Shown here piece by piece: positions 54,652-62,928 of a stretch of 64,000 nucleotides of DNA. The DNA is from Flavobacterium fluviatile (lineage in GTDB: Bacteria; Bacteroidota; Bacteroidia; Flavobacteriales; Flavobacteriaceae). Position 1 is the first letter of the stretch, and each line of letters opens with the position of its first letter. The translations under genes were made by a program, and so were the position numbers. The stretch covers positions 1 to 64,000 of the forward strand of contig NZ_JAADZW010000009.1 of NCBI RefSeq assembly GCF_010645065.1, in the 5' to 3' direction. Below the pieces are notes generated by a model, which had not been told where the DNA came from, did not search any database, and saw only the letters and a list, made by a program, of their open reading frames with translations.

Positions 54652-55419
54652 ATGAAAACAGAAAACCAACCCGTATTCGTTGCTTTTTCCTCCCAAAAGG
54701 GAGGTGTAGGCAAAAGTACATTTACGGCGCTTGCCGCCAGTACCCTTCATTACCGCCTTGGCTACAATGTGGCGGTATTCGACGCCGACTTCCCGCAGCA
54801 CAGTCTCATGAAAATGAAAGAACGTGATTTAGCAATGGTCATGGAAAATGAGTTTTTAAAAAAGACTGCTTTCAGGCAGTTTACAGCTATCAACAAGAAA
54901 GCGTATCCGATCTTTCAGCATAAAGCCGAAGGAGTGCTTCAGGCGGCACATGACTTTGTAGATTCTCTATCAGCTCCTGTTGATTATATCTTTTTTGATC
55001 TTCCGGGAACAGTAAACACTACTGGCATTTTGAAAGCCCTGGCGGGTATGCATCACATTTTTACGCCGATCACAGCGGACCGTGTGGTGATGGAAAGCAC
55101 CCTTATTTTTACCCAGCTTATGAAGGATGTTATTATGAAAAAAGGGGATACGTCCATAAAAACAATTAACCTGTTTTGGAATCAGGTAGACGGCCGTGAA
55201 CGCTCCCCTCTGTACGAGGTCTATAACAAACTTATTGATGAGCTGGGCCTGAGCCTAATGGATTGCCAGATCATGAACAGCACACGTTTTCGCAAAGAAA
55301 GCGAAGCAGATGCCAGAACTGTTTTTCGTTCCACCCTGATGCCCCCTGATGAGCGGCTGATGAGCACTTGCCGTCTGGACCAGTTTATGAAAGAATTTTT
55401 ACAAATCACCCAATTATAG
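54652..55419 (+). CDS. traA: ParA/MinD-family ATPase, conjugation protein TraA
   Basis: 255 aa. The deviant Walker A motif is KGGVGKST (SSQKGGVGKST at about 13-23), and VAVFDADFPQHSLMKMKERD follows as the A' region. DYIFFDLPGTVNTTG carries Walker B. It belongs to the ParA family that moves or positions DNA-protein complexes. It opens the rightward tra operon, with the DUF3408-type gene 4 bases later. In related elements it may help load DNA or the transfer machine. Confidence 0.9.
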   Translation: MKTENQPVFVAFSSQKGGVGKSTFTALAASTLHYRLGYNVAVFDADFPQHSLMKMKERDLAMVMENEFLKKTAFRQFTAINKKAYPIFQHKAEGVLQAAHDFVDSLSAPVDYIFFDLPGTVNTTGILKALAGMHHIFTPITADRVVMESTLIFTQLMKDVIMKKGDTSIKTINLFWNQVDGRERSPLYEVYNKLIDELGLSLMDCQIMNSTRFRKESEADARTVFRSTLMPPDERLMSTCRLDQFMKEFLQITQL

Positions 55420-55423
55420 CATC

Positions 55424-55840
55424 ATGGAAAAATACAATAACAAAAAAGCCATTCCTGAAATAAACGAGGAGATGATGATGAACTTGATGGTAGAGGGCGT
55501 AAAAAAAGAAGGTTTGCAGCTTCCTTCCGAGCAACCTAGAGACGTGATAAAAAAATCCAAGGAAAAAGATTTTCCAAAAGAGCGCGCCAAAATCAAAAAA
55601 CCAGCTGAAGAAAATTACGAAAGCCTCTTTTTTAAAAAGTCCGAAACCAATGCCCGTGAAGGAAAAACAGTATATATTCGGCCAGATTTTCATGAGAAGC
55701 TTACCCGTATTGTGCAGGTTATTGGAGAGGATAAGATCAGCATTTACGCGTATCTGGACAATCTGCTCGAATATCATTTTCAGGAGTTTGGCGAGCAGAT
55801 TATCTCAAGTTTTAATGATAAGTATAAACCTATATTTTAA
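55424..55840 (+). CDS. traB: DUF3408-type conjugation protein TraB
   Basis: 138 aa. A charged N-terminal half (KPAEENYESLFFKKSETNAREG) is followed by a DUF3408 core: KTVYIRPDFHEKLTRIVQVIGEDKISIYAYLDNLLEYHF, which forms a ribbon-helix-helix-like dimer. It ends FNDKYKPIF, as is usual for the family. No membrane part. It is probably a partner of TraA. It starts 4 bases after the traA stop and 2 before the next gene. Confidence 0.85.
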   Translation: MEKYNNKKAIPEINEEMMMNLMVEGVKKEGLQLPSEQPRDVIKKSKEKDFPKERAKIKKPAEENYESLFFKKSETNAREGKTVYIRPDFHEKLTRIVQVIGEDKISIYAYLDNLLEYHFQEFGEQIISSFNDKYKPIF

Positions 55841-55842
55841 TT

Positions 55843-56475
55843 ATGGAAACGTTGATTCTGATATGCCTTTTGGTTGTAATAGCCTTGCTGCTGCATGATA
55901 AAATTAGTATTCAGATAAGGAAAAAGGAAAAGCCTGTTCGGGGGGAACCCAATCATAAACTGCCCAATGTTATGGGACAGCCTAAAACGGTACAATGCCT
56001 TTCGACGCCAAAAAGTGTCCCTGAGCGCCCAAGCAGCAGCAAGAAACAACAAACCGGTAATTTTGATATTGAAATCGACAAAGAAGATTTTGATATAGAA
56101 ATTCCGCAGGAAGAACTGGACGATGTTTTCAGAAATCAGCCCGATTTGGAAGAGGAGGAAGAAGAATGGAACGGTTATGGAATGTCGGCATGGAATGACG
56201 GTTTTGCCCAAGGGGTTACCTTCGAGGAACTAAGCGCTGTAGGGATGCTGCTAATAAAGGACAGGCTGGAGCCATCCCAAAAGGAAACAGCCATTGCATT
56301 AGTTCAAAAAATACAAGGAACCGAATTATTCAGCCTGCTGGAAAACTCCATGGAAAGTGCTTCCCGAAAAATAGCAGAGCTGCTGGACGGTAGCCTTTCC
56401 TCTGAAAAGGATTCCGGTTCTTCTTATCTGCGGAAAAATGATTTCAATGATTTTGATATTGGGGATTTTGTCTGA
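55843..56475 (+). CDS. conjugation protein, TraD-like
   Basis: 210 aa. One N-terminal membrane helix (ETLILICLLVVIALLLHD) is followed by a basic linker, a very acidic stretch (EIDKEDFDIEIPQEELDDVF and LEEEEEEW) and a helical C-terminal domain (TFEELSAVGMLLIKDRLEPS, LVQKIQGTELFSLLENS). The order after TraA and TraB and the features agree with the protein called TraD in related elements, though the name is only positional. It is the last gene before a spacer with a terminator. Confidence 0.75.
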   Translation: METLILICLLVVIALLLHDKISIQIRKKEKPVRGEPNHKLPNVMGQPKTVQCLSTPKSVPERPSSSKKQQTGNFDIEIDKEDFDIEIPQEELDDVFRNQPDLEEEEEEWNGYGMSAWNDGFAQGVTFEELSAVGMLLIKDRLEPSQKETAIALVQKIQGTELFSLLENSMESASRKIAELLDGSLSSEKDSGSSYLRKNDFNDFDIGDFV

Positions 56476-56579
56476 GGACAAAATCCCCTTTATTATTTAA
56501 TGATTGATTTATTAGGGGAATTAAGTGCTAAAGGACACAACAATGCTAATTTTATCACTTGCTTTTAAATAAAAATTTA

Positions 56580-56613
56580 AACGTCGAAACGCTGTAGTTT
56601 CGGCGTTTTTTTT
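56580..56613 (+). terminator. terminator between traABD-like unit and traE
   Basis: AACGTCGAAAC (56580-56590), loop GCTGTA, GTTTCGGCGTT (56597-56607), then eight T in all. One G-U-type mismatch. It separates the first tra genes from the traE unit, which may have its own promoter. Confidence 0.85.
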
Positions 56614-56643
56614 GCCTCAAAATTACATTTCCTACATCTGGCT

Positions 56644-56657
56644 GCCAATTAGTTCCA
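56644..56657. promoter_or_regulatory. shared motif, traE-operon copy
   Basis: GCCAATTAGTTCCA, about 100 bases before the traE start and just after the terminator. See the copies at 54321 and 45835. Confidence 0.45.
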
Positions 56658-56753
56658 CAGAAAGCCACTTCACTGTGGGCATTCAATTTTCATCACACTT
56701 TTGTCCTCAGAGCCCGCATAGTGCGGGAATACAGTAACAATCTAAAGTGTTTA

Positions 56754-57062
56754 ATGATGAAAAAACAAAGAAAAAAAATCCTGCAGGCAGCAATCGTTGT
56801 GCTGTCATCTTTTCAGTTATCTGCACAGGGAAATGGTACGGCAGGTATCACGGAAGCCACCCAGATGGTCACCTCCTATTTTGACCCTGCCACTCAGCTT
56901 ATCTATGCCATAGGCGCAGTAGTAGGGTTAATTGGCGGGGTTAAAGTGTATAACAAATTCAGCAGCGGTGATCCCGACACCTCAAAAACTGCGGCAAGCT
57001 GGTTCGGGGCCTGTATCTTCCTTATTGTAGCGGCTACAATATTGCGCTCCTTCTTCCTTTAA
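56754..57062 (+). CDS. traE: conjugation protein TraE (DUF4134-like)
   Basis: 102 aa from the ATG pair at 56754; the upstream codons add 11 uncharacteristic residues. A signal-like helix (ILQAAIVVLSSFQLSAQ) is followed by GNGTAGITEATQMVTSYFDP, a second helix (LIYAIGAVVGLIGGVKVYNKF) and a third (SWFGACIFLIVAATILRSFF). The two-helix pattern with GGVKVYNKF between them is the DUF4134 type, a VirB2/VirB3-like inner-membrane piece of the transfer channel. TraF follows 10 bases later. Confidence 0.88.
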   Translation: MMKKQRKKILQAAIVVLSSFQLSAQGNGTAGITEATQMVTSYFDPATQLIYAIGAVVGLIGGVKVYNKFSSGDPDTSKTAASWFGACIFLIVAATILRSFFL

Positions 57063-57071
57063 CCCTGCACT

Positions 57072-57404
57072 ATGGATACGTACAACATTAACAAAGGTAT
57101 TGGAAGGACAGTTGAATTCAGGGGGCTCAAGGCGCAGTACCTTTTCATTTTCGCGGGCGGACTGCTGGCAATACTTATCCTGGTCATGATCCTGTATATG
57201 GCCGGAACCAGTTCCTATATCTGTCTTTTTCTTGGGGCAGGCGGTGCTTCGCTGATTGTATGGCAGACCTTCTCGCTCAACAGAAAGTACGGTGAACACG
57301 GACTGATGAAAATCGGTGCAAAAAAAAGGCATCCCTGCTACATCATCTGCCGCAAACCACCACGTCGCTGTTTAAGGTCAACTCCTAAACCCACTACGGT
57401 ATGA
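57072..57404 (+). CDS. traF: conjugation protein TraF (DUF4133-like)
   Basis: 110 aa. Two membrane helices (YLFIFAGGLLAILILVMILYMAG and YICLFLGAGGASLIVWQTF) with a short basic tail ending in KPTTV. The start MDTYNINKGIGRTVEFRGLKAQY is characteristic of DUF4133. It is a VirB3-like small channel protein. The last bases overlap the traG start (ATGA), so the proteins are made together. Confidence 0.9.
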   Translation: MDTYNINKGIGRTVEFRGLKAQYLFIFAGGLLAILILVMILYMAGTSSYICLFLGAGGASLIVWQTFSLNRKYGEHGLMKIGAKKRHPCYIICRKPPRRCLRSTPKPTTV

Positions 57405-59905
57405 GAAATACAGCCAAGACCACAACACTGGAAAGCAGATTTCCGCTGCTGGCAGTAGAGAACAACTGCATCCTTTCCAAGGATGCCGATATTACCGCCT
57501 GCTTTGAAGTCCGGCTGCCGGAACTCTTCACGGTGGCCTCCGCCGAGTATGAAGCGATTCATTCTGCCTGGCACAAGGCCATTAAGACCTTGCCTGATTT
57601 CACGATCGTCCATAAACAGGACTGGTACATCAGGGAAAATTATGATCCTGAATTAGATAAAGATGACCATAGTTTTCTGGCCAGGTCTTATCAGCGGCAC
57701 TTTAATGAGCGTCCGTTCCTGAACCATTACTGCTACCTGTTTCTAACCAAGACCACCAAAGAGCGCATGAGGATGCAGAGCAATTTCTCCTCGCTGTGCA
57801 AAGGTGCACTGATACCAAAAGAAATCAGGGATAAAGAAGCCATACATCGTTTTATGGAAGCCGTGGCGCAGTTTGAGCGCATTATAAACGACTGCGGATT
57901 TGTCAAAATAAGTCGGATGAGTGAAGACGATATTATTGGATCTGAAGACAGACAGGGACTGCTGGAACAGTACCTGACCCTTTCAAGGGAAATTGGAACC
58001 CCGCTGCAGGATATTGCCCTGGGCAGCGAAGAGGTGCGTGTCGGAAACAAAAGGCTGTGCCTGCATACCCTTTCTGACACCGACAACCTGCCATCATCTG
58101 TATCGGCTGATACGCGATATGAAAAACTGTCCACTGACCGCAGTGACTGCCGTCTTTCTTTTGCCGCGCCTGTGGGGCTGCTGCTGAACTGCAACCACAT
58201 TTACAACCAGTACCTGTTTTTGGACAACAGCGAGGAGAACCTGCTGAAGTTTGAAAAGTCAGCCCGAAACATGCACTCGCTGGCACGCTACAGCCGCGCT
58301 AACCAGATCAACAAAGAATGGATAGAACGGTATTTAAACGAGGCACATTCTTTTGGACTCTCCTCAATCCGCGCGCATTTCAATATCATGGCATGGTCGG
58401 AGGACCCGTCCGAACTCAAACAGCTGAAGAACGACTGCGGGAGCGCACTGGCCCTTATGGAATGTAAGCCGAGGCATAACACGACTGATACCGCTACACT
58501 GTATTGGGCGGGAATGCCAGGAAATGCGGGAGATTTCCCCAGCGAGGAAAGCTTTTACACTTTTATCGGGCCGGCTTTGTGTTTCTTCACAGAGGAAACC
58601 AATTACCATAATTCGCCATCTCCCTTTGGTATCAAGATGGCGGACAGGCTGACGGGCAAACCGATCCATTTGGACATTTCGGACCTGCCGATGAAACGAG
58701 GTATCATTACCAACCGCAACAAGTTCATACTCGGCCCCTCGGGAAGCGGCAAATCTTTTTTCACCAACCATATGGTACGGCAGTATTATGAGCAAGGCTC
58801 GCATGTGCTCCTGGTGGATACCGGCAACTCGTATCAGGGTTTATGCGAGCTTATCAAAGCAAAAACCAAAGGCGAAGATGGGGTATATTTTACCTACACT
58901 GAGGACAATCCCATAGCCTTTAACCCTTTTTATACCGATGATGGGGTTTTCGATATTGAAAAAAGGGAAAGCATCAAAACCCTTATACTGACTTTATGGA
59001 AACGTGATGACGAGCCTCCCACGCGCTCCGAGGAAGTGGCACTCTCCAATGCCGTGAGCGGCTATATTGAAAGGATCAGACAACTTGATGCATTCCCTTC
59101 TTTTAATGGTTTTTACCGTTACGTAAAGGAGGATTTCCGTCAGGTATTGGAAGCAAAGCAGGTAAGGGAAAAAGACTTTGACATTGCCAATTTCCTAAAC
59201 GTGCTGGAGCCTTATTACCAAGGAGGCGAATACGATTACCTGCTGAATTCCGATAAGCAGCTCGACCTGCTGTCCAAACGCTTTATAGTGTTTGAAATTG
59301 ATGCAATCAAGGACCATAAAATCCTGTTTCCAATCGTGACCATCATTATTATGGAAGTGTTTATCAACAAGATGAGAAGGCTCAAGGGCATCCGTAAACT
59401 GATCCTGATCGAAGAGGCATGGAAAGCTATTGCCAAGGAAGGAATGGCCGACTACATCAAGTACCTTTTTAAGACTGTGAGGAAGTTCTTTGGTGAGGCC
59501 ATTGTGGTGACCCAGGAAGTGGATGACATTATCCAGTCGCCCATTGTCAAAGAAAGCATCATCAACAATTCAGACTGCAAGATCCTGCTCGACCAGCGCA
59601 AATACATGAACAAGTTTGATGACATTCAGGCCATGCTCGGCCTTACGGACAAGGAAAAGGCGCAGGTGCTGTCCATCAATATGAACAATGATGCATCACG
59701 GCTTTATAAGGAAGTCTGGATCGGGCTTGGCGGAACGCACTCCGCGGTCTATGCCACCGAAGTCAGTCTTGAAGAGTATCTGGCCTACACGACCGAAGAA
59801 ACTGAAAAAATGGAAGTGATGCAGCTTGCCAAGGAACTTGGCGGAAATGTAGAGCTCGCGATAAAACAGATTGCCATAAGGCGTCGTGAGCAGGAAAATC
59901 AATAA
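57401..59905 (+). CDS. traG: VirB4-type conjugation ATPase TraG
   Basis: 834 aa. The N-terminal half is the VirB4-type helical domain; the ATPase has Walker A LGPSGSGKS (444-452) and the Walker B-like RKLILIEEAWKAIAKEGM. The Q-like VVTQEVDDIIQSPI and a C-terminal LDQRKYMNKFDD block match TraG/VirB4 proteins of Bacteroidota elements. It powers assembly or substrate transfer of the channel at the inner membrane. Base composition here is clearly richer in GC than in the 21-30 kb cluster. Confidence 0.96.
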   Translation: MRNTAKTTTLESRFPLLAVENNCILSKDADITACFEVRLPELFTVASAEYEAIHSAWHKAIKTLPDFTIVHKQDWYIRENYDPELDKDDHSFLARSYQRHFNERPFLNHYCYLFLTKTTKERMRMQSNFSSLCKGALIPKEIRDKEAIHRFMEAVAQFERIINDCGFVKISRMSEDDIIGSEDRQGLLEQYLTLSREIGTPLQDIALGSEEVRVGNKRLCLHTLSDTDNLPSSVSADTRYEKLSTDRSDCRLSFAAPVGLLLNCNHIYNQYLFLDNSEENLLKFEKSARNMHSLARYSRANQINKEWIERYLNEAHSFGLSSIRAHFNIMAWSEDPSELKQLKNDCGSALALMECKPRHNTTDTATLYWAGMPGNAGDFPSEESFYTFIGPALCFFTEETNYHNSPSPFGIKMADRLTGKPIHLDISDLPMKRGIITNRNKFILGPSGSGKSFFTNHMVRQYYEQGSHVLLVDTGNSYQGLCELIKAKTKGEDGVYFTYTEDNPIAFNPFYTDDGVFDIEKRESIKTLILTLWKRDDEPPTRSEEVALSNAVSGYIERIRQLDAFPSFNGFYRYVKEDFRQVLEAKQVREKDFDIANFLNVLEPYYQGGEYDYLLNSDKQLDLLSKRFIVFEIDAIKDHKILFPIVTIIIMEVFINKMRRLKGIRKLILIEEAWKAIAKEGMADYIKYLFKTVRKFFGEAIVVTQEVDDIIQSPIVKESIINNSDCKILLDQRKYMNKFDDIQAMLGLTDKEKAQVLSINMNNDASRLYKEVWIGLGGTHSAVYATEVSLEEYLAYTTEETEKMEVMQLAKELGGNVELAIKQIAIRRREQENQ

Positions 59906-59930
59906 TCAATAACGTTTTAAACTTATAAAA

Positions 59931-60563
59931 ATGAAAAAAATACTATTCATGGTGCCACTGGCAATTATGCTTGCGTGTGCTCCATCAGCAAAAGCGCAGT
60001 TCGTGGTTACCGACCCGGCCAATCTTGCCTCGGGCATTCTCAACAGCGCAAACGAGATCATACAGACTTCTTCAACAGTCAGCAATGTGGTTAAAAACTT
60101 CAAGGAAGTCGAAAAGGTGTACAAGCAGGGCAAGGAATATTATGATAAGCTGCAGGCCATCAACAATCTGGTAAAAGACGCACGCAAGGTACAGCAGACA
60201 GTGCTCTTGGTGGGCGATGTATCGGAAATGTATGTACAGAATTTCGGCAGGATGCTCAGTGACCCTAACTTTTCGGCAAGGGAACTATCCGCTATTGCCA
60301 AGGGGTATTCGGCGCTGCTGGGAGAGAGTACCGAGCTTTTGAAAGAACTCAAGCAGATTGTAACCTCATCAAGCTTGTCGCTCAGTGATAAGGAACGTAT
60401 GGACATTGTTGACCGCGTATACAAGGAGGTTAAAGAATACCACAGCCTGGTGCGTTACTACACCAACAAGAATATTTCGGTCAGTATTCTTAGGGCTAAA
60501 AAGCAGAACAGCACCAAAAGGGTGCTTGAGCTTTACGGCACTCCTGACCAAAAATACTGGTGA
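59931..60563 (+). CDS. traI: conjugation protein TraI (DUF4141-like)
   Basis: 210 aa. Signal peptide (MKKILFMVPLAIMLACAPSAKAQ) and a long helical mature part (EVEKVYKQGKEYYDKLQAINNLVKD, ARELSAIAKGYSALLGESTELLKELKQI). This is the DUF4141 layout of a VirB5-like periplasmic channel component. It sits 25 bases after traG, with the traJ start immediately behind its stop. Confidence 0.9.
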   Translation: MKKILFMVPLAIMLACAPSAKAQFVVTDPANLASGILNSANEIIQTSSTVSNVVKNFKEVEKVYKQGKEYYDKLQAINNLVKDARKVQQTVLLVGDVSEMYVQNFGRMLSDPNFSARELSAIAKGYSALLGESTELLKELKQIVTSSSLSLSDKERMDIVDRVYKEVKEYHSLVRYYTNKNISVSILRAKKQNSTKRVLELYGTPDQKYW

Positions 60564-60564
60564 T

Positions 60565-61560
60565 ATGGAATTTAATAATCTTCACGAGGTCCTCCGCTCA
60601 CTTTATGATGAGATGCTGCCACTCTCCGCCGATATGGCGGCAGTGGCAAAAGGACTTGCAGGGCTCGGGGCGCTGTTTTTTGTGGCCTTGAAGGTCTGGC
60701 AGGCGCTCAGCCGGGCAGAACCTATTGATGTCTACCCGCTGCTGCGCCCTTTTGCACTTGGGCTCTGCATCATGTTTTTCCCGAGCATTGTACTGGGCAC
60801 AATCAATGCCGTATTAAGCCCGATAGTCCAGGGAACACACAGCATTCTGGAAGATCAGGTATTGGACCTGAACGATCTGCAGGCAAAAAAAGACCAGCTG
60901 GAGCATGAAGCGATGATCCGCAATCCCGAGACAGCCTATATGGTATCGGATGCGGAGTTCGACAAGAAACTGGACGAGCTGGGCTGGTCTCCTTCGGATA
61001 TCGGGACTATGGCCGGAATGTATATGGACAGGCAGACCTATCATATAGAGAAAATAATAAAAGAATGGTTTCGCAACATGCTTGAAATACTGTTTCAGGC
61101 TGCAGCGCTGGTTATCGATACCATACGGACTTTCTTTCTGATTGTTCTCTCGATCCTTGGCCCTATTGCATTTGCCATATCAGTTTGGGACGGCTTTGAG
61201 TCGACACTCACCCAGTGGATTACCCGGTACGTCAGCGTTTATCTCTGGCTTCCCGTAGCGGACCTGTTCAGCTCGATGCTGGCCCGGATCCAGTCCCTGA
61301 TCATTGAAAGGGACATTGAAATGCTTGCCGATCCCTCTTTCATTCCTGACACGTCAAACACGGTGTACATCATTTTTATGATCATCGGTATCGTGGGCTA
61401 TTTTACTATTCCGACGGTGACAGGCTGGATTATACAGGCAGGAGGCGCAGGAAATTTTTCACGAAACATCCACCAGACCGCCATGAAGTCCGGAAATATC
61501 GCAGGCGCCGGAGCAGGTTCGGCCGCAGGCAACATTGCCGGAAGGCTTATTAATAAATAA
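60565..61560 (+). CDS. traJ: conjugation protein TraJ (VirB6-like)
   Basis: 331 aa from ATG 60565, which lies 2 bases after the traI stop; longer frames overlap traI. Several membrane helices are visible: GLGALFFVALKVWQAL, PFALGLCIMFFPSIVLGTINAVL, MLEILFQAAALVIDTIRTFFLIVLS-type, VYLWLPVADLFSSM and YIIFMIIGIVGYFTIPTVTGW. It ends in a Gly/Ala-rich tail (GNIAGAGAGSAAGN). The pattern is that of TraJ, the VirB6-like core of the channel. Confidence 0.92.
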   Translation: MEFNNLHEVLRSLYDEMLPLSADMAAVAKGLAGLGALFFVALKVWQALSRAEPIDVYPLLRPFALGLCIMFFPSIVLGTINAVLSPIVQGTHSILEDQVLDLNDLQAKKDQLEHEAMIRNPETAYMVSDAEFDKKLDELGWSPSDIGTMAGMYMDRQTYHIEKIIKEWFRNMLEILFQAAALVIDTIRTFFLIVLSILGPIAFAISVWDGFESTLTQWITRYVSVYLWLPVADLFSSMLARIQSLIIERDIEMLADPSFIPDTSNTVYIIFMIIGIVGYFTIPTVTGWIIQAGGAGNFSRNIHQTAMKSGNIAGAGAGSAAGNIAGRLINK

Positions 61561-61572
61561 ATATTCGATAAA

Positions 61573-62196
61573 ATGGAATTTAAAACACTGAGAAATATAG
61601 AAAACAGTTTCAGGCAGATCAGGCTCTACGCTATCGTGTTTGCCGGGCTCTGCGCGGCGGTGACCGGATACGCCCTTTGGAAATCGTACGGTTTTGCTGA
61701 GCTGCAGCGCCAGAAAATTTATGTGCTGGACAATGGCAAATCGCTCATGCTGGCACTTGCCCAGGACGCCTCGATCAACCGTCCGGTTGAAGCCCGCGAG
61801 CACGTAAGGCGCTTTCACGAGCTGTTCTTTACCTTGGCACCGGACAAAAATGCCATCGAAAGCAACATGAAAAGGGCATTTAACCTTGCCGATAAAAGCG
61901 CCTTTGACTATTACAAAGACCTTTTGGAGAAAGGCTATTACAGCCGTATCATATCAGGTAATGTACAGCAGCGTATCGAGATGGACAGCGTGGTCTGCAA
62001 CTTCGAGAAGTACCCGTATGCGGTGAGAAGCTATGCCCGGCAGATTATAATACGCTCGAGCAATGTGACCCGGCGCAGTCTGGTTACATCCTGCCTACTG
62101 GTCAACTCGGTGCGGTCTGACAATAACCCGCAGGGCTTTACTATTGAAAAGTTTGCGGTGGTTGAAAACAGGGACATAGAGGTCATTGAACGCTAA
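61573..62196 (+). CDS. traK: conjugation protein TraK (VirB8-like)
   Basis: 207 aa. A single membrane helix near the N-terminus (LYAIVFAGLCAAVTGYALW) is followed by an alpha/beta domain with RPVEAREHVRRFHELFFTLAPD and a strand-rich end (RRSLVTSCLLVNSVRSDNNPQGFTIEKF). This is the TraK layout in CTnDOT-type elements and resembles VirB8. It is a periplasmic scaffold piece of the channel. It starts 12 bases after traJ. Confidence 0.92.
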   Translation: MEFKTLRNIENSFRQIRLYAIVFAGLCAAVTGYALWKSYGFAELQRQKIYVLDNGKSLMLALAQDASINRPVEAREHVRRFHELFFTLAPDKNAIESNMKRAFNLADKSAFDYYKDLLEKGYYSRIISGNVQQRIEMDSVVCNFEKYPYAVRSYARQIIIRSSNVTRRSLVTSCLLVNSVRSDNNPQGFTIEKFAVVENRDIEVIER

Positions 62197-62206
62197 AAAA
62201 AATCTC

Positions 62207-62635
62207 ATGGAAGCATTATTAGACTTAGACGCATTCGCGAGAATCCTGACTGACAAAGGATATAATGGCTATTTCCATACGCAGGGTGCGCATGCCGGAA
62301 AACTCAAAGACAGCATCGGGGAATACCTTGAAAGCTGCCGAAAAGAAGCAGACTGTTTACCCGAAGAGGACTTGCTGCTGACAGGCTACCTGCAATGGTC
62401 GGGCACGGACAAGCCCAGTGTAAGATGCATTATGCTGGTAAAATACCTTGACGGAAAATTTTCCCTAAGCGCAATGGAGGTTTCAAGGAAAGACCAATTT
62501 GGACAGCTGCTGAAAAAATCGGAACTGACAAACCTGTCTGTGCTATCGGCACCGAGCGCAGCTCAGGCAGTCGGTTTGGTGAGTGAAGAACACGAGCAAA
62601 AAGCAGATAAATCCGCTAAACGTTTCAAGCTATGA
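62207..62635 (+). CDS. hypothetical protein between traK and traL
   Basis: 142 aa from ATG 62207; an upstream TTG start overlaps traK and is less likely. It has no membrane segment. It starts MEALLDLDAFARILTDKGYNG and ends with a basic helix (HEQKADKSAKRFKL). There are alternating strands in the middle (SVRCIMLVKYLDGKFSLSAMEV). No family is recognised. Its place in the unit suggests an element-specific accessory of the channel or of regulation. Confidence 0.8.
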   Translation: MEALLDLDAFARILTDKGYNGYFHTQGAHAGKLKDSIGEYLESCRKEADCLPEEDLLLTGYLQWSGTDKPSVRCIMLVKYLDGKFSLSAMEVSRKDQFGQLLKKSELTNLSVLSAPSAAQAVGLVSEEHEQKADKSAKRFKL

Positions 62636-62654
62636 AAACAAAAATAAGAACGTT

Positions 62655-62924
62655 ATGAAAAATTTAAGAACAAAAATAGACCAGTGGCTGGAAAAGCTTG
62701 ACAAGGACTGGGAAGCGATGCCTCTAAAAAGGCAGCACCTGGTGATACGGTATTTTTTTGCAGCGTACGTGCTGCTGACCGGAGTTGTCATTTTCAATGT
62801 CTGCCGTGATACTGCAGCTGCCCGAAATAGCATGGCTGTAGACCATATCGAAAACCCCGCCCGGTCAGGAAAACAAAGTCCGGCGCCTTTGCAGGATCCC
62901 ATAAAGCCTATTTTAAAACAATAA
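62655..62924 (+). CDS. traL: conjugation protein TraL-like, 89 aa
   Basis: From ATG 62655; an upstream GTG frame overlaps the previous gene. A basic N-terminal helix (MKNLRTKIDQWLEKLDKDWE) is followed by one membrane helix (LVIRYFFAAYVLLTGVVIFNV) and a short polar tail with proline. The WEAMPLKRQHLVIRYFFA stretch fits TraL of these elements. It is a small membrane part of the channel. TraM starts 5 bases later. Confidence 0.85.
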   Translation: MKNLRTKIDQWLEKLDKDWEAMPLKRQHLVIRYFFAAYVLLTGVVIFNVCRDTAAARNSMAVDHIENPARSGKQSPAPLQDPIKPILKQ

Positions 62925-62928
62925 GATT

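Noticed and set aside
54470..54721. 83-residue antisense frame upstream of traA
   Set aside because: It crosses the traA start and is made of the palindrome-rich control region. The product is cysteine- and tyrosine-rich without a motif.
57733..58804. Antisense frames of 146-155 residues opposite traG
   Set aside because: They lie opposite an intact, well-conserved ATPase frame and have no recognisable domain.
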